Shown piece after piece: positions 28,630-38,418 of a stretch of DNA of 64,000 bases. The notes under the pieces were generated by a model, which was not told the DNA's origin, searched no databases, and saw nothing but the letters and a program-made list of their open reading frames with translations. A program made the translations under genes and the position numbers. The DNA comes from Azonexus sp. (GTDB lineage: Bacteria > Pseudomonadota > Gammaproteobacteria > Burkholderiales > Rhodocyclaceae). Location of the stretch: contig JAUYSK010000021.1 of NCBI GenBank assembly GCA_030696345.1, forward strand, positions 1 to 64,000. Direction: 5' to 3'. Position 1 is the stretch's first letter. Every line of letters begins with the position of its first letter.

Positions 28630-31600
28630 ATGCGACCGATTGCGTTGACTCGCTATTTTTCTGTCTTCTCCCTGATTCTGGTGATCTTCACCGGCGTCGT
28701 GCTGGGCTTGTTGCTGCGCCAGCATGAAATTACCCAAATGGAGGGGTTTGCAGAAGATCGTAATGCAGACTTGACCATGATTTTCAGCAAGCTGCTGGTG
28801 AGTGATATCGCGGCCCTGACCGGGGGGCATCCAGACGTTGATACTTCAGCGTTGAACCAGAAGGTCGTGGCGCTGATGCGCGGCTCCGCAGTGGTCAAAC
28901 TCAAACTGTACGACCTGAAAGGCATCACGGTTTTTTCCACGGAAGTGGCGCAGATTGGTCAGGACAAAAGCGACAACCCCGGGTTTGTCGCAGCGCGAAA
29001 TGGCCGGGTCAGCAGCGAATTGACGCATCGTGCTCAGTTCAGTGCCTCCGAGGGCGAAATCTCTGATGTTGATTTGCTCTCCAGCTACGTTCCTGTTCTG
29101 GAAAATGGGCGGGTGACCGCCGTATTCGAGCTGTATCAGGATGTCACCTCCTTGGTTCGGAGTATCGACCGGTCGCTTTGGCAGATCTGGCTAATCATGG
29201 CGGCGGTTCTCGGGGGGCTTTATCTGTTGCTCTTGCTGATTGTGCGCAAGGCTCAGCTTGTCTTGTCCGAACAGCAGGCCATCCTGGAGTCTTCGAACAG
29301 CGAGCTTGATCAACGGGTGGCAACCAGAACCCGTGAGTTGCAGCGTGGCGAAGTACGCTTGCGGGCCATCATGGATTCCGCGCGTGATGCGATTGTCACG
29401 GTCAATCGCGCCGGGCAGGTCATTGGCTGGAATCCTGCAGCAGAAAGGATGTTCGGGTATTCGCCCGGCGAAATCATGGGTCAGTCAGTCGCACTGATCG
29501 TTCCAGAGCGTTATCGCCAGGGGGCGCTGACCAGCCTGATCGTCATGATGGCTGGCGGGATGGGCAAAGACGGTGGGGCGGTCAAAGAGTTGCTCGGGTT
29601 GCGCAAGGATGGCAGTGAATTCAGTTTCGAGCGCTCCGTGGCGCTATGGGAAACCTCGGAAGGGCAGTTCTTTACGGCCATTGTGCGCGATGTGACAGAA
29701 CGTCGTACGCAGGAGGCGCAGATTCGCCAGCTGTTGAAGGAGCAGGAGCTGATTTTCGAGAATGCGCACGTCGGCATCCTGCTGCTTCAGAACCGGAAAA
29801 TTCTCAAGGGTAATCGGCATATTGCACGGATGTTCGGTTTTTCCAGTTCGAGTGACTACGAAGGCCAGACAACAGAGCTGTTTTACTCCTCCCATGAGCA
29901 ATATTTGGAAGTTGGCAGAATGGGATATGCGCAGCTGAAAGAGAAGGGCTACGCTGATTTTGAAGTCGAAATGTGTCGTCAGGACGGGCGACATATCTGG
30001 GTGATCCAGAGCGGTCGACCGCTGATCCCGGAGGATGTTTTAGCGGGGCCTTCGATCTGGGTATACACCGATATTTCTGAACGCAAGCAGGCAGAATCCG
30101 AGTTGAGTATTGCTGCGGCGGCCTTTGAGTCGCAGGAGGGGATGGTGGTGACTGATGTCGCCGGCGTGATCCTGCGCGTCAACAAGGCCTTCATCGAGAC
30201 GACCGGCTATTCCGCCGAAGAGGCAATCGGCAAGACACCAAGAATTCTCCGCTCGGACCGTCACGATGCCGCATTTTTTGAAGCGATGTGGGCGAGCATC
30301 AATCGCTTTGGTTTCTGGCAGGGCGAAGTATGGGACAAGCGCAAGGATGGCCAGGTTTATCCGACCTGGCTGGCTATCTCGGCGGTAACCGGCAAGGATG
30401 GCCAGGTGACCCACTATGTCGGCACCCATACCGACATCACCGACCGGAAAAAAGATGAAGCCAAAATCAATCAACTGGCTTTCTTTGATCAATTGACCGG
30501 TTTGCCGAATCGGACGCTATTGCTGGATCGCCTGCGCCAGGCAATGCTCGCCAGTGAGCGCAGCAAAGTTTATGGCGCGGTCCTCTTCCTCGATCTGGAT
30601 CATTTCAAGGCGCTGAACGATACGCTTGGGCATGATCAAGGCGACATGCTGCTCAAATTGGTGGCAGAAATTCTCAGTGCGAACTTGCGCCAGGGCGATA
30701 CGGTGGCTCGCCTCGGGGGCGACGAATTCGTGATCGTGCTGGCTAGCTTGAAGGAATCCCAGCTCGAGGCGGCCACCGATGTCGAGGTGATCTGCCGGAA
30801 GCTGGTCGCAGCATTGAAGCAGGATTACCTGCTGACTGAGGCTCAATTCCATGCCAGCGCGAGTATTGGTGCGACCTTGTTCCTGGGGCAGGAGTCAACG
30901 CTGGATGATCTGCTCAAACAGGCTGACCTGGCAATGTACAAGTCGAAGGAGGCCGGGCGAAACACCTATACGTTCTTCGACCAGGCCATGGCGGTTTCGG
31001 TGATGGAGCGCGCCCGGATCGAGGCCGATTTGCGCCGGGGTCTTCTGGAGAATCAGTTCCTGCTGCACTATCAGCCGCAGGTCGAAGGCGATAGCGAACG
31101 GGTTGTCGGTGCTGAAGTGCTGTTGCGCTGGAACCACCCCAGTCGTGGCATGGTGCCGCCCGGCGATTTCATTCCGGTTGCTGAAGAGACAGGTCTGATC
31201 CTGCCCCTGGGTCACTGGGTGCTGGAGACTGCTTGCCGTCAACTGGCAATCTGGGATGGCCAAGCCTGGATGAGTGAGCTGACGATTGCTGTCAATGTCA
31301 GTGCACATCAGTTCCGGCAGGTCGATTTCGTGGCAAGTGTGCTCAAGGTCCTTGAAACGACCGGAGCCAATCCGCATCGACTGAAACTGGAACTGACCGA
31401 GAGCCTGTTTGTGGACAACGTGGAAGATATCATCGCCAAGATGATGGCGCTGAAAGCACGGGGCGTTGGTTTCTCGCTGGATGATTTCGGTACCGGCTAT
31501 TCGTCGCTGGCCTACTTGAGTCGGCTTCCGCTTGACCAGTTGAAGATTGATCGCTCCTTTGTTATCGATATCGAAACGAGCGAAAACAATGTCGCGATCT

Positions 31601-31779
31601 GTGCCGCAACGATTAGCCTGGCCCATAGCCTGAATCTCAAGGTGGTCGCGGAAGGCGTTGAGCACGAAGTTCAGCGGTATTTCCTGACTTCGGCCCATCA
31701 GTGTGATCTATTGCAGGGCTACCTGATCAGCCGGCCCTTGCCGTTGGCAGATTTTGAGGCATTTGTGCGGAACGCATAG
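28630..31779 (+). CDS. Membrane PAS-GGDEF-EAL c-di-GMP protein
   Basis: A 1049-residue protein: helix at about 10-30, periplasmic sensor region, helix at about 185-207, three PAS domains (about 245-360, 375-485, 495-610), GGDEF (620-785) and EAL (795-1045). The cyclase site LGGDEF and the inhibitory site RQGD five residues before it are intact. The phosphodiesterase site is also complete: EVL, NVS, ELTES, DDFGTGYSS, KID, EGVE and QGY. So either activity is possible; bifunctional proteins usually favour one. It stands alone between two other genes. Confidence 0.93.
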   Translation: MRPIALTRYFSVFSLILVIFTGVVLGLLLRQHEITQMEGFAEDRNADLTMIFSKLLVSDIAALTGGHPDVDTSALNQKVVALMRGSAVVKLKLYDLKGITVFSTEVAQIGQDKSDNPGFVAARNGRVSSELTHRAQFSASEGEISDVDLLSSYVPVLENGRVTAVFELYQDVTSLVRSIDRSLWQIWLIMAAVLGGLYLLLLLIVRKAQLVLSEQQAILESSNSELDQRVATRTRELQRGEVRLRAIMDSARDAIVTVNRAGQVIGWNPAAERMFGYSPGEIMGQSVALIVPERYRQGALTSLIVMMAGGMGKDGGAVKELLGLRKDGSEFSFERSVALWETSEGQFFTAIVRDVTERRTQEAQIRQLLKEQELIFENAHVGILLLQNRKILKGNRHIARMFGFSSSSDYEGQTTELFYSSHEQYLEVGRMGYAQLKEKGYADFEVEMCRQDGRHIWVIQSGRPLIPEDVLAGPSIWVYTDISERKQAESELSIAAAAFESQEGMVVTDVAGVILRVNKAFIETTGYSAEEAIGKTPRILRSDRHDAAFFEAMWASINRFGFWQGEVWDKRKDGQVYPTWLAISAVTGKDGQVTHYVGTHTDITDRKKDEAKINQLAFFDQLTGLPNRTLLLDRLRQAMLASERSKVYGAVLFLDLDHFKALNDTLGHDQGDMLLKLVAEILSANLRQGDTVARLGGDEFVIVLASLKESQLEAATDVEVICRKLVAALKQDYLLTEAQFHASASIGATLFLGQESTLDDLLKQADLAMYKSKEAGRNTYTFFDQAMAVSVMERARIEADLRRGLLENQFLLHYQPQVEGDSERVVGAEVLLRWNHPSRGMVPPGDFIPVAEETGLILPLGHWVLETACRQLAIWDGQAWMSELTIAVNVSAHQFRQVDFVASVLKVLETTGANPHRLKLELTESLFVDNVEDIIAKMMALKARGVGFSLDDFGTGYSSLAYLSRLPLDQLKIDRSFVIDIETSENNVAICAATISLAHSLNLKVVAEGVEHEVQRYFLTSAHQCDLLQGYLISRPLPLADFEAFVRNA

Positions 31780-31790
31780 AACGTCGTCTT

Positions 31791-33008
31791 TTATGCATAC
31801 AACAAGAATGGCGCCCGCGCTTCGATCCAGGATGACTCGTCGGCGCCAGTGATCGCATCAAGCTGTTCCGGTGTCGTCGCAGGGTTGTCCACCCATTCGC
31901 GCAGCAGTGGTGAGCCGTTGATCAGATCAATCGCCAGCCGCTCGTGTTCGTATTCGTAGGCGAAGTCGCGCCACAGCGGGTAATCCGGATAGAGGCGGCG
32001 AATGGCCTTGAAGGCGAGGGCCTGCAGGCGCCAGGGGCGGAAGGCGGCGTGATCGTAGCGGCTGTCTTCAACGTGAATTTGCAGGCCGTTGCACAGCTTG
32101 CCGGCGTGTTTGTGAAAAGTCGGTTCAAACCAGCATTCGCGCAGCTGGCAACCAGCCAGCCAGTGCGGGGCGAAAGCCCTCATGTCGGCGAGCACGGCGC
32201 TGGCGTCGATGTCCGGGGCGCCGAACAATTCAAGCGGGCGGGTCGTGCCGCGGCCTTCGCTCAGGCTGGTGCCCTCTAGCATGACCGTGCCGGCGTAGGC
32301 GCGGGCCATCCACAGGTTGGGGGCGTTCGGGCTGGGGTTGATCCAGGTCCGTTCACCGAGCGGCCAGCCGTAACCGGGTGCGGCTTCCGGTTGCCAGCCT
32401 TGCATGGTGATGACCTGGCAATCGACTTCAAGCTTCAAGGTGGCGATGAACCAGCGGGCCAGTTCGCCCATGGTCAGGCCGTGGCGCATCGGCATCGGCC
32501 CGGCACCGACGAAGCTTTCCCAGCTTGGGCGCAGGGTCAGGCCCTCAACCGGCCGGCCGGCCGGGTTGGGGCGATCGAGTACCCAGACTGATTTGCCGTG
32601 TTGGGCCGCGGCTTCCAGCACGTAGCGCAGTGTCGTGATGAAGGTATAGATGCGGCAGCCGAGATCCTGCAGGTCGACCAGCAGGACGTCGAAAGTGTCC
32701 ATCATCGCCGCGGTCGGCCGGCGTACTTCGCCGTACAGGCTGAAAATCGGAATGCCGAGTTGTGGGTCGAGGAAGTCTGGCGACTCCACCATATTGTCCT
32801 GTTTGTCGCCGCGCAGGCCGTGTTGCGGGCCGAAAGCGGCAGTCAGTTTGAGGTCTGGCAGGGCGGCAAGGGCGTCAAGCGTATGGGTGAGGTCGGCAGT
32901 GACTGACGCCGGGTGGGCGAGCAGCGCGATGCGCCGGCCTGCCAGCGGGCGGCGCAGGGCTGGCTCGGCAATGAGGCGGTCGATACCGAATTGAAGGCTG
33001 GTTGTCAT
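31791..33008 (-). CDS. DUF1343 protein, NamZ-type exo-muramidase
   Basis: A 405-residue protein of the DUF1343 family, whose characterised member NamZ removes N-acetylmuramic acid from the end of peptidoglycan pieces. Features: RIALLAHPASVT, FGPQHGLRGDKQDNM, FSLYGEVRRPTAAMM, LLVDLQDLGCRIYTF and GLTMGELARWF. No signal peptide is visible from the ATG at 33008. It overlaps the DOMON-like gene upstream as ATGA, which fixes the start. It is convergent with the EAL gene, 11 bases apart. Confidence 0.85.
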   Translation of the reverse strand: MTTSLQFGIDRLIAEPALRRPLAGRRIALLAHPASVTADLTHTLDALAALPDLKLTAAFGPQHGLRGDKQDNMVESPDFLDPQLGIPIFSLYGEVRRPTAAMMDTFDVLLVDLQDLGCRIYTFITTLRYVLEAAAQHGKSVWVLDRPNPAGRPVEGLTLRPSWESFVGAGPMPMRHGLTMGELARWFIATLKLEVDCQVITMQGWQPEAAPGYGWPLGERTWINPSPNAPNLWMARAYAGTVMLEGTSLSEGRGTTRPLELFGAPDIDASAVLADMRAFAPHWLAGCQLRECWFEPTFHKHAGKLCNGLQIHVEDSRYDHAAFRPWRLQALAFKAIRRLYPDYPLWRDFAYEYEHERLAIDLINGSPLLREWVDNPATTPEQLDAITGADESSWIEARAPFLLYA

Positions 33009-33550
33009 GGCTTGTCGAGGGATAACGTGAAGCTTTGGCGGAGGTGGAAATCGGGCATCTGAGCGCAGTGGGTCAATGCCCAGTAACTCCTGGCACCCTT
33101 TGTGGTTTCGATCACGGCGGTCAGGCCGATGCGTAGATTGGGCGAATCTGGCAGTAATTCGGGGGGGAGTCTGGCCTCGAGCTGGAAGCCTTCCGACAGA
33201 AACTGACAGGTGATCACGGGGGGCATTGGTATCTGAAAAGATTCGTCGCGGGCGCGGTAGTTGCCAAACCGATAGGCCGCCCACTGGCTGGACGGCGAAA
33301 AGTTGAATTCCCGGTATTCCGTGGTGTTGGTTGCGGAAATGAAGGCTTCGCAACAGGTGTTTTGCCAAAGGCCATCGATCGGTGTGGAGGGCTGGATGGA
33401 TGGAATCTTTATTTGGCGCAGGTCGCCGATCAGGCGATAACACAGGGCCAGCTCACCGTTCGCGGCGAAGCTTGCGGCCACTTCGATGCTCCCGATAGCT
33501 GGGCACGGCTGGGCGGGGTGGCAGTGCAGGGACAGGGTATGGGCAGGCAA
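33005..33550 (-). CDS. DOMON-like domain protein of unknown function
   Basis: A protein of 181 residues from the TTG at 33550 with a beta-sandwich pattern similar to DOMON/CBM9-type domains: LCYRLIGDLRQIKIP, DGLWQNTCCEAFI, YREFNFSPSSQWAAYRF and the closing SYWALTHCAQMPDFH. Homologues of this type occur beside DUF1343 genes in related bacteria (recalled, not checked). The open frame reaches back to 33724, which would overlap the trpB2 start and translate its ribosome site backwards; so the downstream TTG is preferred. No signal peptide is visible. Confidence 0.65.
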   Translation of the reverse strand: MPAHTLSLHCHPAQPCPAIGSIEVAASFAANGELALCYRLIGDLRQIKIPSIQPSTPIDGLWQNTCCEAFISATNTTEYREFNFSPSSQWAAYRFGNYRARDESFQIPMPPVITCQFLSEGFQLEARLPPELLPDSPNLRIGLTAVIETTKGARSYWALTHCAQMPDFHLRQSFTLSLDKP

Positions 33551-33717
33551 GGCGGCTAGGGTGACGACAAATGGCGCAGAGCGTACTTTACCTTCTGGGG
33601 AGCTGAATGCTGCGGTGGACCGTGCAAAAACGGGGAAAATGGCTGCGACGGCCTTGGTTCGCTGTGTTTTTTGGGTTAACTTACCGCCTTTGAAAAAAGC
33701 TTCAGGGAGATAAAAAT

Positions 33718-35082
33718 ATGACACCGCTACGGATCAACCTCGAACAAGAAGAAATTCCGACCCATTGGTATAACGTTGTCGCCGATATGCCCATTCCGCC
33801 AGCCCCGCCGCTTGGGCCGGATGGTCAGCCGGTGCCGCCGGAGGCGATGGGGGCGATCTTCCCCGGGCCGATTCTCGAGCAGGAAATGTCGGCCGAGCGC
33901 TGGATCGCCATTCCCGAAGAAATCCGCCAGATTTATGCGCTGTGGCGTCCGGCGCCGCTTTGTCGCGCGCTGCGGCTGGAGCAGGCACTGGGTACGCCAG
34001 CCAGGATTTTCTACAAATACGAAGGTGTTTCGCCGGCCGGTTCGCACAAGCCGAACTCCGCTGTGCCGCAGGCGTATTACAACAAGCTGGCCGGCACCAA
34101 GCGGCTGACGACCGAAACCGGCGCCGGGCAGTGGGGTTCGTCGATCGCCTTCGCCGGGCAGATGTTTGGCTTGCCGGTGCGCGTTTTCATGGTCAAGGTC
34201 AGCTACGAGCAGAAGCCATTCCGCCGCTCGATGATGCAGACCTGGGGCGCGGATGTTTTTTCCAGCCCGACCAATTTGACAAATGCCGGTCGTGCCGCGC
34301 TGGCGGCTGATCCGGATAATCAGGGCTCGCTCGGTCTGGCTATTTCTGAAGCCGTCGAAGAGGCTGCCTCGCAACCCGGCACCTGCTACACGCTGGGTTC
34401 CGTCCTCAATCACGTGCTGCTGCACCAGACTGTGATCGGCCTCGAAGCCAAGAAGCAGTTCGACAAGATCGGTCTCTATCCCGATGTGATCTTCGGGCCT
34501 TGCGGTGGCGGTTCCAGCTTCGGCGGCATCGCCTTCCCGTTCCTGGCCGACAAGGCGGCTGGCGACAAGCGCGCCACCAACCTGCGCTGCGTTGCCGTCG
34601 AGCCGACCTCCTGCCCGACACTGACCAAGGGACATTACGCCTACGACTACGGCGATGTTTCCGGCTACACGCCGATCATGAAAATGTATACGCTCGGCCA
34701 CGACTTCATGCCGCCCGGTATCCACGCTGGCGGCCTGCGCTACCACGGTGATTCGCCGCTGGTGTCGCAACTGCTGCATGAGGGCCGGATCGAGGCGATG
34801 GCCGTGCCGCAGGTGGCAACTTTCGATGCCGGCGTGCAGTTTGCCCGGGCCGAAGGCATCATCCCGGCGCCGGAATCCTGCCACGCCATTCGTGCCGCCA
34901 TCGACGAAGCGCTCAAGTGCAAGGTGACCGGCGAGCCGAAGGTCATTCTGTTCAGCCTGACCGGCCATGGTCACTTCGACATGGCATCCTACGACAGGTA
35001 TTTCTCCGGGAAGCTGGAAGATTATGACTATCCGGCCGAGGCAATTGCCGAGTCGTTGAAGCACCTGCCCAAGGTCGGCTGA
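33718..35082 (+). CDS. TrpB-like pyridoxal-phosphate enzyme (TrpB2)
   Basis: A 454-residue TrpB2-type enzyme, the longer form of the tryptophan synthase beta chain. The PLP lysine is in GSHKPNSA (about 110), followed by [16 protein letters not shown] and the phosphate-binding [12 protein letters not shown]. TrpB2 makes tryptophan from indole and serine and does not always need TrpA; no trpA is nearby. It may scavenge indole. A ribosome site (AGGGAG) stands about nine bases upstream of the ATG. Genes for a SPOR-like protein, coaE, zapD and yacG follow. Confidence 0.9.
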   Translation: MTPLRINLEQEEIPTHWYNVVADMPIPPAPPLGPDGQPVPPEAMGAIFPGPILEQEMSAERWIAIPEEIRQIYALWRPAPLCRALRLEQALGTPARIFYKYEGVSPAGSHKPNSAVPQAYYNKLAGTKRLTTETGAGQWGSSIAFAGQMFGLPVRVFMVKVSYEQKPFRRSMMQTWGADVFSSPTNLTNAGRAALAADPDNQGSLGLAISEAVEEAASQPGTCYTLGSVLNHVLLHQTVIGLEAKKQFDKIGLYPDVIFGPCGGGSSFGGIAFPFLADKAAGDKRATNLRCVAVEPTSCPTLTKGHYAYDYGDVSGYTPIMKMYTLGHDFMPPGIHAGGLRYHGDSPLVSQLLHEGRIEAMAVPQVATFDAGVQFARAEGIIPAPESCHAIRAAIDEALKCKVTGEPKVILFSLTGHGHFDMASYDRYFSGKLEDYDYPAEAIAESLKHLPKVG

Positions 35083-35086
35083 GCCC

Positions 35087-35827
35087 GTGAAACCCCTCGT
35101 TTTTCTGCTCGTTCTCGCCAACCTGTTGCTTTATGCCTTCACCGAAGGCTATTTTGGCCGGCCGGACAGTCCGGATGCCATGCGTGTCGAGAAGCAGGTT
35201 TTGCCCGAGCGCATGCGCATCGTTTCGCGCGGCGAGGCACCGTCCGGCAAGGGTACGGTACCGGAGCCGGTCAAGGTACCGGAATCAGTCAAACCGCCGG
35301 AGCCGGTGAAGCCCGAAGTCGTGGCTGAGCCGCCCAAGGTCGAGCCAGTCAGCAAGGTCGTGGAGGCGTCACCCGTTTGTCTGGCCTGGGAGCATCTGGT
35401 CGCTGCCGATGCCGACCGGATCAACACGTTGTTCAACGAGAAATTCGCCGAATTCAAGGTGAGTCGGCGCGTCGTGGCGAGTGAAGGCAACGGCTGGGGC
35501 GTCTATATTCCACCGCAACCGAGCAAGGCCGAGGCCGAGAAAAAGGCAGGTGAGTTGCGGCAACTGGGCGTTACCGACTATTTCATCATTCATGAAGGCC
35601 CGAACCGTTTCGCCATTTCTCTGGGCGTTTTTTCCAGCGAAAAAGGTGGCCAGGAAAGACTGGCCGAGCTGAAAGAGAAAGGCGTTCGCTCGGCGCGTTC
35701 GATGCCGCGTCCTGGCAAGGACAGCACGGTTAATCTGCAGGCGACCGGTCCGGCATCAGCTCGCGAGTCGGTGCTGGCTGCAGTTGCCAAGACCATGCCG
35801 AAAGCTGAAGTTCAGGGCTGCAAGTGA
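35087..35827 (+). CDS. SPOR-like domain protein with membrane anchor
   Basis: A 246-residue protein with one membrane helix at residues 4-18 (PLVFLLVLANLLLYAF), a low-complexity proline-lysine-valine linker at about 50-90 with repeated PEPVKVPESVK-like units, and a C-terminal domain like SPOR (WGVYIPPQPSKAEAEKKAGE, FAISLGVFSSEKGG). SPOR domains bind bare glycan strands at the division site. It starts five bases after trpB2 and overlaps coaE, so it belongs to the same transcript; being next to zapD fits a division role, which is inference. Confidence 0.75.
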   Translation: MKPLVFLLVLANLLLYAFTEGYFGRPDSPDAMRVEKQVLPERMRIVSRGEAPSGKGTVPEPVKVPESVKPPEPVKPEVVAEPPKVEPVSKVVEASPVCLAWEHLVAADADRINTLFNEKFAEFKVSRRVVASEGNGWGVYIPPQPSKAEAEKKAGELRQLGVTDYFIIHEGPNRFAISLGVFSSEKGGQERLAELKEKGVRSARSMPRPGKDSTVNLQATGPASARESVLAAVAKTMPKAEVQGCK

Positions 35828-36447
35828 GCCGTTTCATCGTTGGCCTGACCGGTGGCATCGGCAGCGGTAAAAGCAGCGTCGCCGACCGCTTTGTTGAAAA
35901 GGGTGCGACGCTGGTCGATACCGATGCCATCGCGCATGAGTTGACCGGGCCGGGCGGGGCGGCGATGCCGGCCCTGATTGCTGAATTCGGTGCGTCAATA
36001 GCCAATGCTGCCGGCGCGCTGGATCGTGTTGCGATGCGCCAGCGGGTCTTTGCCGATCCATCCGTCAAGGCAAGGCTGGAAGCAATTCTGCATCCGCTGA
36101 TTCGCCAGCTCTCGGACGAGCGCTGTCGGGCGGCGGAGTCGCCCTATGTGGTTCTGGCGGTTCCATTGCTGGTCGAGTCCGGCAGCTATCGTGAGCGTTG
36201 CGACCGGATCGTTGTGGTCGATTGTCCCGAACGCCTGCAGGTTGAGCGGGTTATGGCCCGCAACGGCATGTCGGCAGCCGAGGTGCGGGCGATCATGGCG
36301 ACCCAGGCGACACGCCCGCAAAGACTGGCTGTGGCGGACGATGTGGTGGTCAATGATGCCGATTTGCCCAGTCTTTTCCCGCAAGTGGATGCCTTGCATT
36401 TAAAGTATCTACGCCTTTTAGATGAAATACCTAAAGCAAGCTGTTGA
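35824..36447 (+). CDS. coaE: Dephospho-CoA kinase
   Basis: CoaE adds the 3'-phosphate, the last step of coenzyme A synthesis. The 207-residue protein begins at a GTG that overlaps the stop of the SPOR-like gene (GTGA) and has the P-loop GLTGGIGSGKSSVADRF, the substrate motif VDTDAIAHELTGPGG and VLAVPLLVESG. The set coaE-zapD-yacG is conserved in proteobacteria, usually together with a prepilin peptidase, which is absent here. Confidence 0.95.
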   Translation: MSRFIVGLTGGIGSGKSSVADRFVEKGATLVDTDAIAHELTGPGGAAMPALIAEFGASIANAAGALDRVAMRQRVFADPSVKARLEAILHPLIRQLSDERCRAAESPYVVLAVPLLVESGSYRERCDRIVVVDCPERLQVERVMARNGMSAAEVRAIMATQATRPQRLAVADDVVVNDADLPSLFPQVDALHLKYLRLLDEIPKASC

Positions 36448-36507
36448 GATTTGCACGTAAATAGCTCAAAATCCACACAATTTTCCGTTTCTTCGGACAC
36501 AAGCCGC

Positions 36508-37266
36508 GTGATTACTTACGAATACCCGTTCAACGAACGCATCCGCACGCTGCTGCGTCTTGAGGATTTGTTCGAAAAAACGGCGTATTTCGCTCAGGCT
36601 GAAGGCCAGCTGGAGCATCACACCTCGCTGGTGACGCTGTTCGAAATACTTGAAGTGGCCGGCCGTGCCGACCTGAAGATGGATCTGATTCAGGAACTTG
36701 AGCGCCAGCGCCAGACTCTGCTGGCCTACCGCAATAATCCGGATATTTCTGAAGAAGCGCTCTCCGGCGCACTTTACGAAATCGAGCAGTCTTCAGCCGC
36801 CTTGCTAGGCATGACCGGCAAGATTGGCCAATACCTGCGCGACAATGACTGGCTGATGGGCATCAAGAGCCGGGCGGCGATTCCCGGTGGCGTCTGCGAG
36901 TTCGATCTGCCCTCCTATCACTGGTGGCTGCACCGTGACGCTGAAACCCGGCGTGAGGCACTGGCAGGCTGGACCAAGCCGATGACGCCGTTGCGCGATG
37001 CCGCTGCAATTGTTCTGCGTCTGCTGCGTTCCAGCGGACGGCCGAAAAACCACACCGCACCCAACGGCCAGTTCCAGCTCAACTTGGGCGGAACGGCAGC
37101 CCAGATGGTCCGCGTTTTGATCGCGGCCGATGAGCCGGCGATTCCCGAGGTCAGTGCCAACAAGTACTTCCTCAACATCCGCTTTACCAAGCCGCCATCA
37201 AGCGAACTCAAGGCCCGCGGCTGCGAGCGCGATGTCGCTTTTGACCTGACCTTCTGTAATCTCTGA
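36508..37266 (+). CDS. zapD: Cell division protein ZapD
   Basis: ZapD bundles FtsZ filaments and helps form the Z ring. The 252-residue protein matches the family from the first residues: [20 protein letters not shown]; then [30 protein letters not shown] and KYFLNIRF. The GTG at 36508 was chosen because homologues begin here; the TTG at 36451 adds 19 unrelated residues. The stop overlaps the yacG start by one base (TGATG). Confidence 0.93.
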   Translation: MITYEYPFNERIRTLLRLEDLFEKTAYFAQAEGQLEHHTSLVTLFEILEVAGRADLKMDLIQELERQRQTLLAYRNNPDISEEALSGALYEIEQSSAALLGMTGKIGQYLRDNDWLMGIKSRAAIPGGVCEFDLPSYHWWLHRDAETRREALAGWTKPMTPLRDAAAIVLRLLRSSGRPKNHTAPNGQFQLNLGGTAAQMVRVLIAADEPAIPEVSANKYFLNIRFTKPPSSELKARGCERDVAFDLTFCNL

Positions 37267-37472
37267 TGACTGAAGGCAAGGTTCGCAAGGTCCGCTGCCC
37301 GCAGTGTGGCAACGAATCCATCTGGTCACCGGAAAACCCGTGGCGTCCTTTCTGTTCCGAGCGCTGCAAGCAGATTGACCTCGGTTGCTGGGCCAGCGAT
37401 TCCTACCGGATTCCGGTTCAACCCCAGCCGGGCGAACTGGACGGCGAGCTGCCCGACTCGCCCGAAGCCTGA
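37266..37472 (+). CDS. yacG: DNA gyrase inhibitor YacG
   Basis: A 68-residue zinc protein that binds GyrB and inhibits gyrase. The four zinc ligands are in CPQCGN (two Cys) and [14 protein letters not shown] (two Cys, with the conserved QIDLGCW following). Short and complete. It ends one base before the convergent Nudix-ThiE gene. Confidence 0.95.
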   Translation: MTEGKVRKVRCPQCGNESIWSPENPWRPFCSERCKQIDLGCWASDSYRIPVQPQPGELDGELPDSPEA

Positions 37473-37473
37473 C

Positions 37474-38418
37474 TTACCAGCCGCGCATTAGTGCGATGCC
37501 GTGGGCGCCATTGTTCTGGGCCTCGGCCAACATCCCGTTTTTCATGCCACCCAAAGCCAGTACGGGCAGGGTGTTGCCCTGCATTTGTCGCGCGAACTCG
37601 GGCCACCCCAGGCCACTTGCTTCCGGGTGGGTGAGCGTAGGCAATACGGGGCCGAACAGGGCGTAATCCAGGCCTAGCTCACCAGCACGGGCGATTTCTT
37701 CGGCGTTGTGACAAGAGGCGCCGACCCAGGTGAAATCCGGGCGAGTCATGCAGCTTGCCAGTCGGGTCGCCGGCAGATGCAGGCCATCGGCGCCAACTTG
37801 GCGGGCGATCTCCTCGTCGTCGTTGATGACAACCAGGGCGCCATGCTTGTGGGCCAGCCGGGTGACTTCTGCGGCAAAGCTCTGGCGCTGCACCTGCGGC
37901 AGGTTTTTGTCGCGGACCTGAATCAGACGCAGGCCGTCCTGCAGGGCTGTCTCCAGTCGTTCAAGCTGGCGTTCCGTGCCTTCGCTTTCGGCCATCGTGA
38001 TGGCCATCGCGGTCGGTAGTGACAAGGCCTTCAGGATCGGATCGTTGGCCGGCAGTATTGGCGCGACGCTGGCGGTTTTTCCTGTTTTTTGCCAGTCCAC
38101 CGCAGCATGCTCCAGCGGTGCCGTAATGCCGATTTCGCCATCCCACGCTGTGACCTTCCAGAAATTCAGGCGAACCCTGGCGTGCGGGTAAGTGAATTGC
38201 CGGGTCAGCCAGGGCGAACATTCGGTCACCGTGATGCCAAGTTCTTCCTGAAGTTCGCGGATCAGCGCGGCGCGGACGGTTTCGCCCGGTTCAACCTTGC
38301 CGCCAGGGAATTCCCAATAGCCAGCGTAAACTTTGCCTTCCGGGCGCTGGGCGAGCAGAAATTCCCGGCCGTCGGCGCGCAGCATGACGGCGGCGGCGAC
38401 TTCGACGATCTGGCTCAT
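37474..38418 (-). CDS. Nudix hydrolase fused to ThiE-like domain
   Basis: A 314-residue fusion. The first part (about 1-130) is a MutT-type Nudix hydrolase that cleans the nucleotide pool of oxidised GTP; the Nudix box runs GGKVEPGETVRAALIRELQE and continues with ELGI. The second part (about 140-314) looks like thiamine-phosphate synthase: LRLIQVRDKN, VVINDDEEIARQVGADGLHL, WVGASCHN and PVLALGGM. The same fusion is frequent in gamma- and betaproteobacteria, where the ThiE part lacks proof of activity. Start 38418 overlaps the ATPase gene stop as ATGA. Confidence 0.88.
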   Translation of the reverse strand: MSQIVEVAAAVMLRADGREFLLAQRPEGKVYAGYWEFPGGKVEPGETVRAALIRELQEELGITVTECSPWLTRQFTYPHARVRLNFWKVTAWDGEIGITAPLEHAAVDWQKTGKTASVAPILPANDPILKALSLPTAMAITMAESEGTERQLERLETALQDGLRLIQVRDKNLPQVQRQSFAAEVTRLAHKHGALVVINDDEEIARQVGADGLHLPATRLASCMTRPDFTWVGASCHNAEEIARAGELGLDYALFGPVLPTLTHPEASGLGWPEFARQMQGNTLPVLALGGMKNGMLAEAQNNGAHGIALMRGW

